A DNA stretch of 64,000 bases from GCA-2748575 sp965222725 (GCA_965222725.1 OZ244969.1:3782001-3846000); one strand, 5' to 3'. Positions 8,381-17,696 are shown, counted from the first letter of the stretch. Numbers and translations: made by a program. The notes: generated from the letters alone by a model not told the origin.

Positions 8381-9337
8381 GGCTACTTCCTTCAGGAAAC
8401 CCTCTATCAAACTCGCCGTTTGTACCGGTATTTCAACCATGGGGGCGTGGCCCACACCCTCCAGTAATTTAACCTCCGCGTGGGGTATCAGCTCTTTATA
8501 CACTTCACTGTTGCGATAGTTAATTACCCGGTCCTGTTTTCCCCACAGGATGAAGGTGGGCACCGTGGTGGTGGCAATCCGCTCTTTAAAGTCGTACTGC
8601 TGATCAGTGGTAATGTCCTTCCAGATCTTTTGATTCTTGTCATATCGGTTCGCCATTTTTTCGGCGGACACGGCAGTGATGGGCCAGGGCAGAAAAGGTT
8701 TGGCTTCCATGGTGAAATCCACCAGAAAATCGAACTCCTTTTCGGTTTTTATAATCAGCGGATGAATGCCTTTTTCCAGGTAGGCGGCCAGTTCGCTGTC
8801 ATGGTCATAAATATGGCCGGGATTCAGCAGGATAGAGGCTTTGATATCGTCCGGATAAGTTGCGGCATACAGGGCGGTGATGGCGCCACCCATGGAATTG
8901 CCGGTCATGTAAAAAGCTGTCGGTGAAGGCGTGTGTATGACCTTTTCTGCAAACTTGTGGAGGGTTTCCACCTGCCGGTCAATATCGTAATTGGCGGCGG
9001 GATCAAAACTGCTTTCGCCGTGGCCGGGTAAATCCACCGAGATCAGCCGGTAGTTCTGATGCATTTCCATGGCCAGCTGAATCCAGTTTTCCTTGAAGGC
9101 GCCGAAACCGTGCACGTACATCATCACCGGTTTATCCGGTTTGGCGCCTGTGTCCAGATAATGGATGGTGTGGGGGCCAATGGTGATCTGTTCGGGTTTC
9201 AAGCCCGCTTCCTGCATGCCAAGTTCGGTGGACAGGTCATACAGTTGGTACTTGTAATGATCCAGCAGCCCATACCCCACAATCATCACAACAAGCAGGC
9301 TGCTTGCAATTATCGCTGTCCACTTTAATGGCTTCAT
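8369..9337 (-). CDS. Membrane-anchored alpha/beta hydrolase
   Basis: 322 aa from the ATG at 9337, which has a strong GGGGGA ribosome site; the longer open frame upstream lacks one. The first 25 residues are a signal-anchor (KPLKWTAIIASSLLVVMIVGYGLL). Then an alpha/beta hydrolase fold: YVHGFGAFKENW oxyanion region, nucleophile elbow GNSMGG, WGKQDRVI acid turn, and catalytic His in GVGHAPMVE. It is probably held on the periplasmic face of the inner membrane as an esterase or lipase of unknown substrate. It is convergent with the TPR-like gene and divergent from the guanidine operon. Confidence 0.85.
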   Translation of the reverse strand: MKPLKWTAIIASSLLVVMIVGYGLLDHYKYQLYDLSTELGMQEAGLKPEQITIGPHTIHYLDTGAKPDKPVMMYVHGFGAFKENWIQLAMEMHQNYRLISVDLPGHGESSFDPAANYDIDRQVETLHKFAEKVIHTPSPTAFYMTGNSMGGAITALYAATYPDDIKASILLNPGHIYDHDSELAAYLEKGIHPLIIKTEKEFDFLVDFTMEAKPFLPWPITAVSAEKMANRYDKNQKIWKDITTDQQYDFKERIATTTVPTFILWGKQDRVINYRNSEVYKELIPHAEVKLLEGVGHAPMVEIPVQTASLIEGFLKEVAAGD

Positions 9338-9573
9338 TACTATCCCCCAACACAAAAAAGACAACATCATAACATATGGGTTTACGCTGTATACTTTTCC
9401 GTGTTGTTCGTGCTCTGAAATGGTGCGTTGCCGCCAGGGTTGCCACCATTGTGCCCCGTCTTCGTGCTCGCGGCTGTGGTAATGGGCCCTGAAACAACGC
9501 AATTCCGCTCTGGCACAGCCATTGCTTTGTAATTCAACGGGGGCGACCAGACAAACGTCTGGACAAACCAAAT
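9338..9573. other. Non-coding leader region upstream of the guanidine riboswitch
   Basis: With the riboswitch that follows, this is the only gap over 300 bp without a gene (9338-9724). Open frames here are short and unsupported. TATACT at 9390-9395 is a possible -10 box but has no convincing -35. A perfect hairpin CCAGAC-AAAC-GTCTGG sits at 9547-9562, just 5' of the aptamer. Nothing else stands out. Confidence 0.5.
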
Positions 9574-9668
9574 AGGCGGCTAGGGTTCCGGCTTTACAAG
9601 CGACTGGTCCGAGAGCTACCGACCTCTTGAGCAAGAGGTTACACGGAGGGACAAAAGCCCGGGAGATC
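9574..9668 (+). ncRNA. Guanidine-I (ykkC) riboswitch aptamer
   Basis: Conserved ykkC blocks occur in order: CTAGGGTTCCG at 9580-9590, CTGGTCCGAGAG at 9604-9615, then after a variable stem (GACCTCTT-GAGC-AAGAGGT) ACACGGAGGGACAAAAGCCCGGGAGA at about 9641-9666 (given here in two adjoining blocks: ACACGGAGGG, then ACAAAAGCCCGGGAGA). This class binds guanidinium and turns genes on. It lies 57 bp before the first gene of a guanidine-degradation operon, matching its known regulon. A GAGCC-CAA-GGCTC hairpin at 9701-9713 abuts the ribosome site GGGAGAGG (9714-9721), suggesting control at translation initiation; that platform assignment is inference. Confidence 0.93.
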
Positions 9669-9724
9669 TTGTTTGGTCTGCCTGTGCATTGTTTCAACGT
9701 GAGCCCAAGGCTCGGGAGAGGTTT

Positions 9725-10492
9725 ATGAGTTCATCCAGTACACCCAGTACACCCAGTACAACGAAAGACACATCCATCCCCAACCCCCTGTATGAAGACA
9801 CCATTCCCGGCGGCTGTCACTGGTCCCTGGTCATGAAGCGTGGTCATCAGTTGCGTCTGATTGATACTGACGGCGGCGCGAACGTGGGGATGCTGTTCTA
9901 TAACCCCTCGCAATTACTGGAACGTATTAATCTGCCGGATACCTTGAAGTGTCAGCACACCTTCAAACTTACCCGGGGGCATTGTATCTATTCCGACATG
10001 GGGCGGATTTTCTGCTCTGTTGTTGACGATACGGCAGGCTGGCACGATGCGGCTTCCGGTACCTGCAACCGGAAACTGGTGGAACGCAAGTGGGGCAAAA
10101 AAACCTTTCAGGATGCCCATAACGAATACCATCGCAACGGCTACGACAGCTTTCTGATCCAGCTTGCCAAGTACGGCCTGGGCAAAAAAGATCTGGCTGC
10201 CAATATCAACTTTTTCAGCAAAGTGGCCACCAGTGACGCCGGTGCCATGACCTATGTGGAGAATCACTCCAGTGCCGGTGCTTCAGTCACCCTGCGTTTT
10301 GAAATGGATACGCTGGTGATCTTCCATACCTGTCCCCATCCGCTTGATCCGGCGGCGGAATACCCCGTAAAACCGGTGACCTATCAAATCGGTAAAGCTG
10401 CTGAAGTAGCTGATGATGACTTTTGTAAAAACGCCTGCGGGGAAAACCAGCGGGGCTTTATGAACAATGCACTGTATCACCTGCAGGGATAA
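9725..10492 (+). CDS. cgdA: Carboxyguanidine deiminase subunit A (UAAP1, DUF1989)
   Basis: 255 aa from the ATG at 9725, preceded by GGGAGAGG. It belongs to the DUF1989 'urea amidolyase-associated protein 1' family, later shown to be one half of carboxyguanidine deiminase, which converts carboxyguanidine to allophanate and ammonia. Conserved residues are visible in GRIFCSVVDDTAGWHDAASGTC, and an NINFFSKV stretch is shared with its partner. The first residues contain STPSTPSTT, from three tandem copies of a 9-bp unit at about 9736-9762. It is first in the operon, 11 bp before the second subunit, under the guanidine riboswitch. Confidence 0.9.
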   Translation: MSSSSTPSTPSTTKDTSIPNPLYEDTIPGGCHWSLVMKRGHQLRLIDTDGGANVGMLFYNPSQLLERINLPDTLKCQHTFKLTRGHCIYSDMGRIFCSVVDDTAGWHDAASGTCNRKLVERKWGKKTFQDAHNEYHRNGYDSFLIQLAKYGLGKKDLAANINFFSKVATSDAGAMTYVENHSSAGASVTLRFEMDTLVIFHTCPHPLDPAAEYPVKPVTYQIGKAAEVADDDFCKNACGENQRGFMNNALYHLQG

Positions 10493-10503
10493 GGAGTGAC
10501 ATC

Positions 10504-11142
10504 ATGATTATTGAAAGTCAGCTAAACAGCAAAGATGCAGTATTCCGCGAAGTGGTGAATGCCGGCGATTACTGGATGCAACGGATCAGTAACGGCCAGA
10601 CCCTGAGAATTGTGGACCTGGAAGGCAACCAGGCGGCGGACACCCTGTTTTTTAATGCCAATGATCCTGCCGAAAGATACAGCGCCGTGGATACCTTGCG
10701 CGAGCAGGGTAATGTGTACCTGACCGCCGGCAGCAAACTCCTGTCCACCCAGTGTAATGAGCTGCTGGAAATAGTGGCCGATACCTGCGGCCGCCACGAC
10801 ACTTTAGGCGGCGCCTGTGCGACCGAAAGCAACACGGTGCGTTACTCTCTGGAAAAGAAATGCATGCATGCCTGTCGCGACAGCTGGATGCTGGCGGTGG
10901 CGGAGCATCCTGAATTCGGTATCAGCAAGCGGGATATTACCCATAACATAAACTTTTTTATGAACGTGCCCATTACCAGTGACGGTGGACTGACCTTTGC
11001 CGATGGTATCAGCGCGCCGGGCAAGTACGTTGAACTGCAGGCGAAGATGGATGTGATTGTGCTGATATCCAATTGCCCCCAGCTAAACAACCCCTGTAAT
11101 GCCTATAACCCCACGCCCATTGAAGTGCTTATCTGGGATTAA
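10504..11142 (+). CDS. cgdB: Carboxyguanidine deiminase subunit B (UAAP2, DUF1989)
   Basis: 212 aa, the paralogous DUF1989 partner of the preceding gene; the two form the heteromeric carboxyguanidine deiminase. AAGGAGTGACATC supplies the ribosome site. The core VADTCGRHDTLGGACATE and the cysteines of KKCMHACRDSW look like a metal site, richer in Cys than subunit A. NINFFMNVPI corresponds to NINFFSKV in subunit A, showing common ancestry. The product, allophanate, is the substrate of the last gene of the operon. Older annotations link this family to urea metabolism; the riboswitch upstream argues for guanidine. Confidence 0.9.
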   Translation: MIIESQLNSKDAVFREVVNAGDYWMQRISNGQTLRIVDLEGNQAADTLFFNANDPAERYSAVDTLREQGNVYLTAGSKLLSTQCNELLEIVADTCGRHDTLGGACATESNTVRYSLEKKCMHACRDSWMLAVAEHPEFGISKRDITHNINFFMNVPITSDGGLTFADGISAPGKYVELQAKMDVIVLISNCPQLNNPCNAYNPTPIEVLIWD

Positions 11143-11168
11143 TCACTGACTGACAGGAGTTGCAAGCC

Positions 11169-14100
11169 ATGGCCTTTGAAAAAGTTCTGATTGCCAACCG
11201 CGGCGCTATTGCCTGCCGGATTATCCGGACCCTGCGGGAAATGGGCGTTGGTTCAGTAGCGGTATTTTCTGAAGCAGATGCAGAGTCACTGCATGTGCAA
11301 CTGGCGGATGAAACCGTGGCACTGGAAGGCACCCTGGCCACTGATACTTACCTGCGGGCGGATAAGATTATGGCCGCCGCCAGGCAAACGGGAGCCGGTG
11401 CCATTCACCCGGGCTACGGGTTTTTAAGTGAGAATACGGATTTTGCCGATGCCTGTGAAAAAGAAGGTATTGCGTTTATCGGGCCCACGTCTGAACAGAT
11501 ACGCCAGTTCGGTTTAAAACACAGTGCCCGGGAACTGGCGTCTTCCTGTGGTGTACCGCTGGTGCCGGGAACGGATCTGCTCAAAGATGAACAGGCAGCC
11601 GTAACGGCGGCAGACGATATTGGCTACCCGGTGATGCTGAAAAGTACCGCCGGCGGTGGCGGGATTGGCATGCAGATCTGCTGGAACCGACAGGAACTGG
11701 AAACCGCTTTTGACAGTGTAAAGCGGCTGAGCCGCAACAACTTTGGCAATGATGGGGTTTTTCTGGAGCGTTACGTGGATCAGGCCCGCCACGTAGAAGT
11801 GCAGGTGGTGGGTGATGGCAAAGGGCATGTTGTGTCGTTGGGTGAGCGGGACTGTTCATTGCAGCGCCGTAATCAAAAAGTAATTGAGGAAACCCCGGCG
11901 CCCAACCTGTCCGACGAGCTACGCCAGCAGATGTGTGATGCCGCTGTTGCCTTGGCGAAAGGGGTAAACTATCGCTCCGCCGGTACCGTTGAATTTATTT
12001 TTGATGCCCGGGCGCAAACCTTTTATTTTCTGGAAATGAATACCCGCCTGCAGGTAGAGCATGGCGTTACCGAAATGGTGACCGGTGTCGATCTGGTGGA
12101 ATGGATGGTTCGTATTGCGGCAGGCGATACCGATTGCCTTGCCGGTTATGTTCACCAACCCCGGGGCCATGCCATTCAGGCGCGGGTGTATGCCGAAGAC
12201 CCGGGCCGGAATTTTCAGCCAAGCAGTGGTCTGCTCACCAATGTGCAGTTTCCTGTTGCCATACAAGGGCAGGGTGTGCGTTGCGATTACTGGGTGGAAG
12301 CGGGTATTACCGTACCGGCAGTGTACGATCCCATGCTGGCCAAAATCATTGTTCACCGCGCCAGTCGCCATGAAGCCATGGGTGCGCTGGTAGAAGCCCT
12401 GAGCGAAACATGTATCGAAGGCATAGTGAGTAACCGCAGCTATCTGGAACAGATACTGGTGGATGATGTGGTGCAGGCGGGCAATCACACCACGCGATTT
12501 TTAAACAGCTTCGTGTTCGCCGCTACCGGCATTGAGGTGCTCAAACCCGGCACCCAAACCACCGTACAGGATTTTCCCGGGCGGGTAGGTTACTGGGATA
12601 TCGGCGTGCCGCCTTCTGGCCCCATGGACAGCCTGGCATTCCGGATCGGAAATCGAATTCTGGGTAATGACAGTCAGGCCTCCGGTTTGGAGATTACCCT
12701 GACCGGGCCGGAACTGCGTTTTCGTTGTGATTCCGTGATCGCCCTGACCGGTGCCGCGATGGATGCCTGGCTGGTGCATGCTGACAATTCCAGAACAGAA
12801 GTGCCTTTCTGGCAACCGGTGACGGTGGCTGCCGGTACAAGACTTGTTATCGGCAAGCTCAAGGATTGCGGCATGCGGGCCTACCTGCTGGTGAAAGGTG
12901 GCCTGGGTTATCAGCCTTATCTGGGCAGTCAGAGCACCTTTACCTTAGGCCAGTTCGGCGGGCAGGGGGGCAGGGCGCTGCAGGTGGGTGATGTGTTGCC
13001 GTTACACTCATCAGTTACCGATGGCAGTGAACATGGCCTTGATCCACAGCAAAGGCCTGCCTACAGCCACGAATGGAACATTGCGGTGCTTTACGGCCCC
13101 CATGGCGCTCCGGAATTTTTTACACCGGAAGATATTGCGACCTTTTTTGATACCGACTGGGAAGTGCATTTCAACAGCAGCCGCACCGGTGTGCGCCTGA
13201 TTGGCCCCAAACCGGAATGGGCCCGGGAGGACGGCGGCGAAGCCGGGCTGCACCCTTCCAATATTCATGATAATGCCTATGCCATTGGCGCTATCGATTA
13301 TACCGGTGACATGCCGGTGATTCTGGGCCCTGATGGACCCAGCCTGGGGGGCTTTGTTTGCCCGGTGACCATTGCCAAGGCAGACCTGTGGAAAATGGGC
13401 CAGCTCAAGCCCGGCGATAAAATTCGTTTTACGCCAGTGAACTATGATGCCGCCGTTGACAGTGAAGCCCATCAATTAAGAGCCATCAACGGACTGGATC
13501 AGCCACCTGATGTGCCTTGTGGCGAGCCGTTAAAAGTGGAACAGCTGGTTTCCTTTCTGCACCGGATTGAAAAAAACAGCGTGACGCCGGAAGTCACTTA
13601 CCGCATGTCCGGCGACGATAATATTCTGATTGAATACGGCCCTATGGAACTGGATATCAATCTGCGGTTCCGGGTACATGCATTAATGAACTGGCTGGAA
13701 CAACAGACACTGGACGCCGTTATTGAGTTAACGCCGGGCATACGTTCTTTGCAGGTACACTACGACAACCTGGCCATGACACAGCAACAGTTGATGGATG
13801 TGTTGCTGAAAGGCGAACGTCAGCTGGCGGATATCAGCACGATGGAAGTGCCCACCCGGGTGGTGTATTTACCCCTGTCGTGGGACGACGAAGCCACCCG
13901 CCTTGCCATTGAAAAATACATGACCACCGTGCGCCCCGATGCGCCCTGGTGCCCCAGCAACATTGAATTTATCCGGCGCATTAACGGGCTGGAATCAGTG
14001 GCTGACGTCAAGCGTATTCTGTTCGAGGCCAGTTACCTGGTAATGGGGCTGGGGGATGTGTACCTGGGGGCCCCGGTGGCCACGCCGCTGGACCCCCGTC

Positions 14101-14813
14101 ATCGGCTGGTTACCACAAAGTACAATCCGGCACGGACCTGGACACCGGAAAACGCGGTGGGTATCGGGGGAGCCTATTTGTGTGTGTACGGCATGGAAGG
14201 CCCCGGTGGCTACCAGTTTGTCGGCCGCACAATGCAAATGTGGAATCGCTTTCGCAAAACCCCGGCCTTTACCAAACCCTGGTTGTTGCGCTTTTTCGAT
14301 CAGGTGAAATTCTACGAAGTATCCCACGATGAACTCATGCAAATACGCCGGGATTTTCCGTTAGGGCGTTTTAAGCCACGCATCGAGGAAACCACATTCA
14401 GTCTGGCGGAGTATCAGCAATTCCTGACGGACAACAGCGACAGTATTCAGCAGTTCAGGTCCACTCAGCGTCAGGCGTTTCAGGAAGAAAGAGCCCGCTG
14501 GAAAGCCGCCGGTAAGGAACTGGCTGATTTTGTGGAGCCCGCGCCGGAGCCAGACGAGGAACGCCTTTCTGATTCGCAGACCGCACTCTGTGCCAGTGTG
14601 CCCGGATCTGTATGGCAGATGAAAGTCAAAACCGGTGACCTGGTACAGCAGGGTGATGTGGTAGCCATTATAGAATCCATGAAAATGGAATTCCCCGTGG
14701 AAGCAGAGCAGAGCGGTACAGTCGTGAGGCTGTCAGTCAAAGAAGGCCAGCAGGTAAACCCGGGACAAACCCTGTTAGTGCTGGATAACAGTCAAAACGA
14801 GGAGAAAAACTGA
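11169..14813 (+). CDS. Guanidine carboxylase (urea carboxylase family)
   Basis: 1214 aa from the ATG at 11169, with AGGAG ten bases upstream; a TTG three codons earlier lies too close to that site. Domain order: biotin carboxylase (about 1-450; ATP-grasp with FYFLEMNTRLQVEHGVTE), KipA-like AHS2 (about 460-760; GVPPSGPMDSLAFRIGN), KipI-like AHS1 (about 790-1010; LTPGIRSLQVHYD), and a C-terminal biotinyl domain with the biotin-accepting Lys in ESMKME (K1172). It carboxylates guanidine to carboxyguanidine at the cost of ATP. By sequence alone it could be a urea carboxylase; the guanidine-I riboswitch and both deiminase subunits favour guanidine. Its stop shares one base with the next start. Confidence 0.93.
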   Translation: MAFEKVLIANRGAIACRIIRTLREMGVGSVAVFSEADAESLHVQLADETVALEGTLATDTYLRADKIMAAARQTGAGAIHPGYGFLSENTDFADACEKEGIAFIGPTSEQIRQFGLKHSARELASSCGVPLVPGTDLLKDEQAAVTAADDIGYPVMLKSTAGGGGIGMQICWNRQELETAFDSVKRLSRNNFGNDGVFLERYVDQARHVEVQVVGDGKGHVVSLGERDCSLQRRNQKVIEETPAPNLSDELRQQMCDAAVALAKGVNYRSAGTVEFIFDARAQTFYFLEMNTRLQVEHGVTEMVTGVDLVEWMVRIAAGDTDCLAGYVHQPRGHAIQARVYAEDPGRNFQPSSGLLTNVQFPVAIQGQGVRCDYWVEAGITVPAVYDPMLAKIIVHRASRHEAMGALVEALSETCIEGIVSNRSYLEQILVDDVVQAGNHTTRFLNSFVFAATGIEVLKPGTQTTVQDFPGRVGYWDIGVPPSGPMDSLAFRIGNRILGNDSQASGLEITLTGPELRFRCDSVIALTGAAMDAWLVHADNSRTEVPFWQPVTVAAGTRLVIGKLKDCGMRAYLLVKGGLGYQPYLGSQSTFTLGQFGGQGGRALQVGDVLPLHSSVTDGSEHGLDPQQRPAYSHEWNIAVLYGPHGAPEFFTPEDIATFFDTDWEVHFNSSRTGVRLIGPKPEWAREDGGEAGLHPSNIHDNAYAIGAIDYTGDMPVILGPDGPSLGGFVCPVTIAKADLWKMGQLKPGDKIRFTPVNYDAAVDSEAHQLRAINGLDQPPDVPCGEPLKVEQLVSFLHRIEKNSVTPEVTYRMSGDDNILIEYGPMELDINLRFRVHALMNWLEQQTLDAVIELTPGIRSLQVHYDNLAMTQQQLMDVLLKGERQLADISTMEVPTRVVYLPLSWDDEATRLAIEKYMTTVRPDAPWCPSNIEFIRRINGLESVADVKRILFEASYLVMGLGDVYLGAPVATPLDPRHRLVTTKYNPARTWTPENAVGIGGAYLCVYGMEGPGGYQFVGRTMQMWNRFRKTPAFTKPWLLRFFDQVKFYEVSHDELMQIRRDFPLGRFKPRIEETTFSLAEYQQFLTDNSDSIQQFRSTQRQAFQEERARWKAAGKELADFVEPAPEPDEERLSDSQTALCASVPGSVWQMKVKTGDLVQQGDVVAIIESMKMEFPVEAEQSGTVVRLSVKEGQQVNPGQTLLVLDNSQNEEKN

Positions 14814-16558
14814 TGGCGTTGTTGTCGATTGCAGATTTACGGCAGGGTTATATCACGGGCGATCTGGATCCACACACTGTGATCATGGAGTGCCTGGAAA
14901 AGATAAGATCAGACAAAACATCCAACGCCTGGATATCGGTGCTGGCAGCCCATGAGTTACAGGTATATCTGGATCGTCTGGCGGACATACCGGTGGCAGA
15001 TCACCCATTGTGGGGCATACCTTTTGCGTTGAAAGATAATATTGATCTGAAGGGCTGTGAAACCACAGCAGCCTGCCCGGACTATGCCTATCAGCCGGCG
15101 CAAACGGCCTTTGTTGCTGAGCAGCTGATTGCGGCCGGCGCCATTCCCATGGGTAAAACCAACATGGATCAGTTTGCTACCGGCCTGGTAGGTACCCGTT
15201 CGCCTTACGGCGCGGTTCCCTGTATTCAGAATCCGGATTACATATCCGGTGGGTCCAGTTCGGGATCTGCCTGGGCGGTGGCCAGTGGTCAGGTGGCTTT
15301 TTCATTGGGAACCGATACGGCCGGTTCCGGGCGGGTGCCCGCCGCGTTCAATGGGCTGGTGGGAGTAAAGCCAACCCGTGGATTGCTGAGCTGCAAGGGG
15401 GTGGTACCGGCCTGCCGTTCACTGGATTGTGTGAGCATTTTTGCCGGCACACTGGAAGATGCCAACAGTGTGTTAAAGGTTGCTTCTGCCTACGATGCGC
15501 AGGACAGCTATGCCAGGGAAAAAAACTTTACGATAAAACCGGAACACTCTTTTACCGTAGGCGTTCCGGTGGGCGAGGATCTTTATACCTTGCACCCGGA
15601 ATACTCGGACCTGTTCAATCTGGCTGCCGGCAAGCTAAGGCAGCAGGGTGTTGAGGTGATTGAAATCGATTTCAGTCCCTTTGTGGCTGCGGCAAAATTA
15701 TTGTACCAGGGGCCCTGGGTGGCTGAGCGGTACCATGCAGTGGGAGAGTTTATAGAAAGACACCTGAACGGCACCGACGAATCGGTAGCGACCATCATAC
15801 GTGGTGCCAAATCGGTTACCGGTATTTCCACCTTTGAAGGCTTTTACGAATTACAGCGCCTGAAAAAGCTTGCGGATGAACAACTGGCAAGGGTGGACTG
15901 CATTATGACGCCCACCACGCCAACCCAGTTTACCCACGCCGAGATTGCCGCCAATCCCATCATGAATAATACCGAACTGGGGTTTTATACCAATTTTATG
16001 AATCTGCTGGATTACGCGGCTTTGGCGGTGCCCGCCGGCCAAACCAGCACCGGGCTGTGTTTTGGGGTTACCTTTTTTGGCGCTGCACAAACGGATCTGT
16101 TATTGCAGCAGGTGGCCGGTAATCTGATGAGTGAAAACACGGATTATGTTTGCCGTCAGGCTGCTGAGCCGGCCACTATTCCTGTGGCGGTGTGTGGCGC
16201 TCACCTGGAGGGCATGGCCCTGAACTGGCAATTGCAGGATCGTGGTGCCGTTTGCCTGGAAAAAACCACCACGGCACCCGGCTATCGGTTTTATGCTTTG
16301 GCCGGAGGGCCGCCTTACCGGCCGGGTCTGGTAAGAGTGAACGAAGCGGGTGCCGCGATAGAGGTGGAAGTATGGAGCGTACCGGCGGCAAAGTTCGGAT
16401 CTTTTGTGGCCGGCATACCTGCTCCCCTGGGGATTGGCAAACTGGAACTGGCGGATGGGCGCTGGGTGCCGGGCTTTATTTGTGAACCTGGTGGTATTGC
16501 AGGGGCTGAAGATATTACGGCGTTAAAAGGCTGGCGTCAGTATATGCAGCAACGGTAG
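14813..16558 (+). CDS. atzF: Allophanate hydrolase AtzF-type
   Basis: 581 aa. An amidase-signature domain (about 1-440) carries the Ser-cisSer-Lys triad: Lys in ALKDNID (K74), cis-Ser in ISGGSSSGSA (about S148-S149) and nucleophile Ser in DTAGSGRVPA (S172). A C-terminal domain of about 130 residues (from VPVAVCGAHLEGM to the end) is the AtzF/DUR1-type domain that completes allophanate breakdown to ammonia and carbon dioxide. Start ATG at 14813 overlaps the carboxylase stop by one base, with GAGG upstream. It finishes the pathway guanidine - carboxyguanidine - allophanate - ammonia. Confidence 0.93.
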   Translation: MALLSIADLRQGYITGDLDPHTVIMECLEKIRSDKTSNAWISVLAAHELQVYLDRLADIPVADHPLWGIPFALKDNIDLKGCETTAACPDYAYQPAQTAFVAEQLIAAGAIPMGKTNMDQFATGLVGTRSPYGAVPCIQNPDYISGGSSSGSAWAVASGQVAFSLGTDTAGSGRVPAAFNGLVGVKPTRGLLSCKGVVPACRSLDCVSIFAGTLEDANSVLKVASAYDAQDSYAREKNFTIKPEHSFTVGVPVGEDLYTLHPEYSDLFNLAAGKLRQQGVEVIEIDFSPFVAAAKLLYQGPWVAERYHAVGEFIERHLNGTDESVATIIRGAKSVTGISTFEGFYELQRLKKLADEQLARVDCIMTPTTPTQFTHAEIAANPIMNNTELGFYTNFMNLLDYAALAVPAGQTSTGLCFGVTFFGAAQTDLLLQQVAGNLMSENTDYVCRQAAEPATIPVAVCGAHLEGMALNWQLQDRGAVCLEKTTTAPGYRFYALAGGPPYRPGLVRVNEAGAAIEVEVWSVPAAKFGSFVAGIPAPLGIGKLELADGRWVPGFICEPGGIAGAEDITALKGWRQYMQQR

Positions 16559-16640
16559 CGCTTATGTGTAAAACCCGGTATCTGGCATATAACTTGTATC
16601 TTGCTGCTGTGAATTCTGCGCTATAAAAGGAAAAGTTGCC

Positions 16641-16823
16641 ATGAAATCTGATATTGCAAAAATGAAGCAGCATATAGAGGAAATACAAAAAGGAATTTTT
16701 AAAATCGGCCGCAATCGTATTGCCGCAATGCCGGTACATACCACCTGGGAATTAACCGACAGTCTGGAACAACGTGCCCGTGAATTGCGGCAATTGATTG
16801 AGCGGCTGGAAAAAGCGGGATAG
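16641..16823 (+). CDS. Small hypothetical protein, 60 aa
   Basis: AAAGGA lies at a suitable distance before the ATG at 16641. The protein is short, charged and helical, beginning MKSDIAKMKQHIEEIQKGIF and ending in a helix rich in Glu, Arg and Leu (SLEQRARELRQLIERLEKAG), with heptad-like spacing that could form a coiled coil. No signal peptide or membrane segment. It lies 82 bp after the allophanate hydrolase gene and could be co-transcribed or independent. I do not recognise the family. Confidence 0.5.
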   Translation: MKSDIAKMKQHIEEIQKGIFKIGRNRIAAMPVHTTWELTDSLEQRARELRQLIERLEKAG

Positions 16824-16897
16824 TCAGACTGCTGCCGCTGTAGGCCCGCATGCGTTTACAACTGGATCATGTAAATTTTACATACGGGTTAAAAAAG

Positions 16898-17515
16898 TTA
16901 CTCGTCGATAATGATTTCGGAGTCAGGCGCCAGAAAGGGGTTTTTAATGCCCGGCATATTCAGGTTGCCTTCTTTCAGCTGCACTAATGCATAAATCAGA
17001 ACGATGGCACTGACCAATGCCAGTACGGCCTGAAGCGGCGTGGCATTTTTCTTTTCCCTGTCTGATGATTGGGAGCCGGCACCTGTTGTGGCTTTTGCTG
17101 AAGGTTCAATTCCCAGGCGTTTTTCAAGGTAATCTTCCAGCAGGTCATAGTTCTTGCGATTGGCACGCCAGGTAATATCAAAAAAGTCGCCCAGCACGGG
17201 TACCATACCCAGTATCAGTTCAATACCGATATTCAGCAGCATGCGCACCAGTGTCAGGGGCGGGGTTTTCAACATGGCTGCCTGTCCAATCAGATACAGC
17301 GAAAGGATGGCGCCAATACCATCGCCCACCACCGGAATAAAGCCGATAATAGCGTCCCAGCCAATTTTGATATTGAGTACCGGAATCGTAAAAACATCAT
17401 CCAGCAGCCGACTGAGCTTTTCCAGCCTGGCTCTGACTTTGATCAGTTCCTGCTTCTGCTGCGGACTCAGGGCTTGCTTGTTGAACTCTGGAACTTCCGT
17501 ATTTTGCTCTGTCAT
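16898..17515 (-). CDS. DUF4112 domain membrane protein
   Basis: 205 aa from the ATG at 17515; an open frame continues upstream to a TTG, but the family normally begins close to this Met. The DUF4112 core spans about residues 40-140: IGWDAIIGFIPVVGDGIGA and LILGMVPVLGDFFDITWRANRKN, the repeated GxxPxxGD hairpins typical of the family. A single membrane helix (AVLALVSAIVLIYALVQL) follows near residue 175, then an acidic tail. Function of the family is unknown. It is convergent with the small helical protein. Confidence 0.85.
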   Translation of the reverse strand: MTEQNTEVPEFNKQALSPQQKQELIKVRARLEKLSRLLDDVFTIPVLNIKIGWDAIIGFIPVVGDGIGAILSLYLIGQAAMLKTPPLTLVRMLLNIGIELILGMVPVLGDFFDITWRANRKNYDLLEDYLEKRLGIEPSAKATTGAGSQSSDREKKNATPLQAVLALVSAIVLIYALVQLKEGNLNMPGIKNPFLAPDSEIIIDE

Positions 17516-17662
17516 ATGCTGGCGCCGGTGATGGAGAGTTGGATTGATAGATAATGCTATTCTGACGACTGCAGAAACAAAGTCTATAGTAGTTGGCGAA
17601 AGCTGCAATTCGCAACTGGTTGATTTATGCGATAAAAATTCGAGAAGAATGTCAGCTCCACC

Positions 17663-17696
17663 GGGGTTATGGCTGAACAGGGGTTATGGCAGAATA
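17663..17696. repeat. Tandem 17-bp repeat upstream of the HupE/UreJ-like gene
   Basis: Two adjoining 17-bp copies (17663-17679 and 17680-17696) differ at two positions; the shared core is GGGGTTATGGC. They lie 22 bp before the start of the next gene, where a regulator could bind, but they may simply be a local duplication. Confidence 0.5.

Noticed and set aside
8369..9697. 442-aa reading of the hydrolase starting at 9697
   Set aside because: No ribosome site for the longer start, and it would run through the leader of the riboswitch on the opposite strand. The start at 9337 has GGGGGA and a clean signal-anchor.
9736..9762. 9-bp repeat in the cgdA start as a phase-variable tract
   Set aside because: The unit is a multiple of three, so copy changes would only lengthen the STP stretch and would not switch the gene on or off.
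11160..11168. TTG start for the guanidine carboxylase
   Set aside because: It lies one base after the AGGAG site; the ATG at 11169 has proper spacing and gives the expected MAFEKVLIANRG start.
11169..14813. Annotation as urea carboxylase in a urea pathway
   Set aside because: The operon is preceded by a guanidine-I riboswitch and encodes both carboxyguanidine deiminase subunits, so the guanidine pathway fits better.
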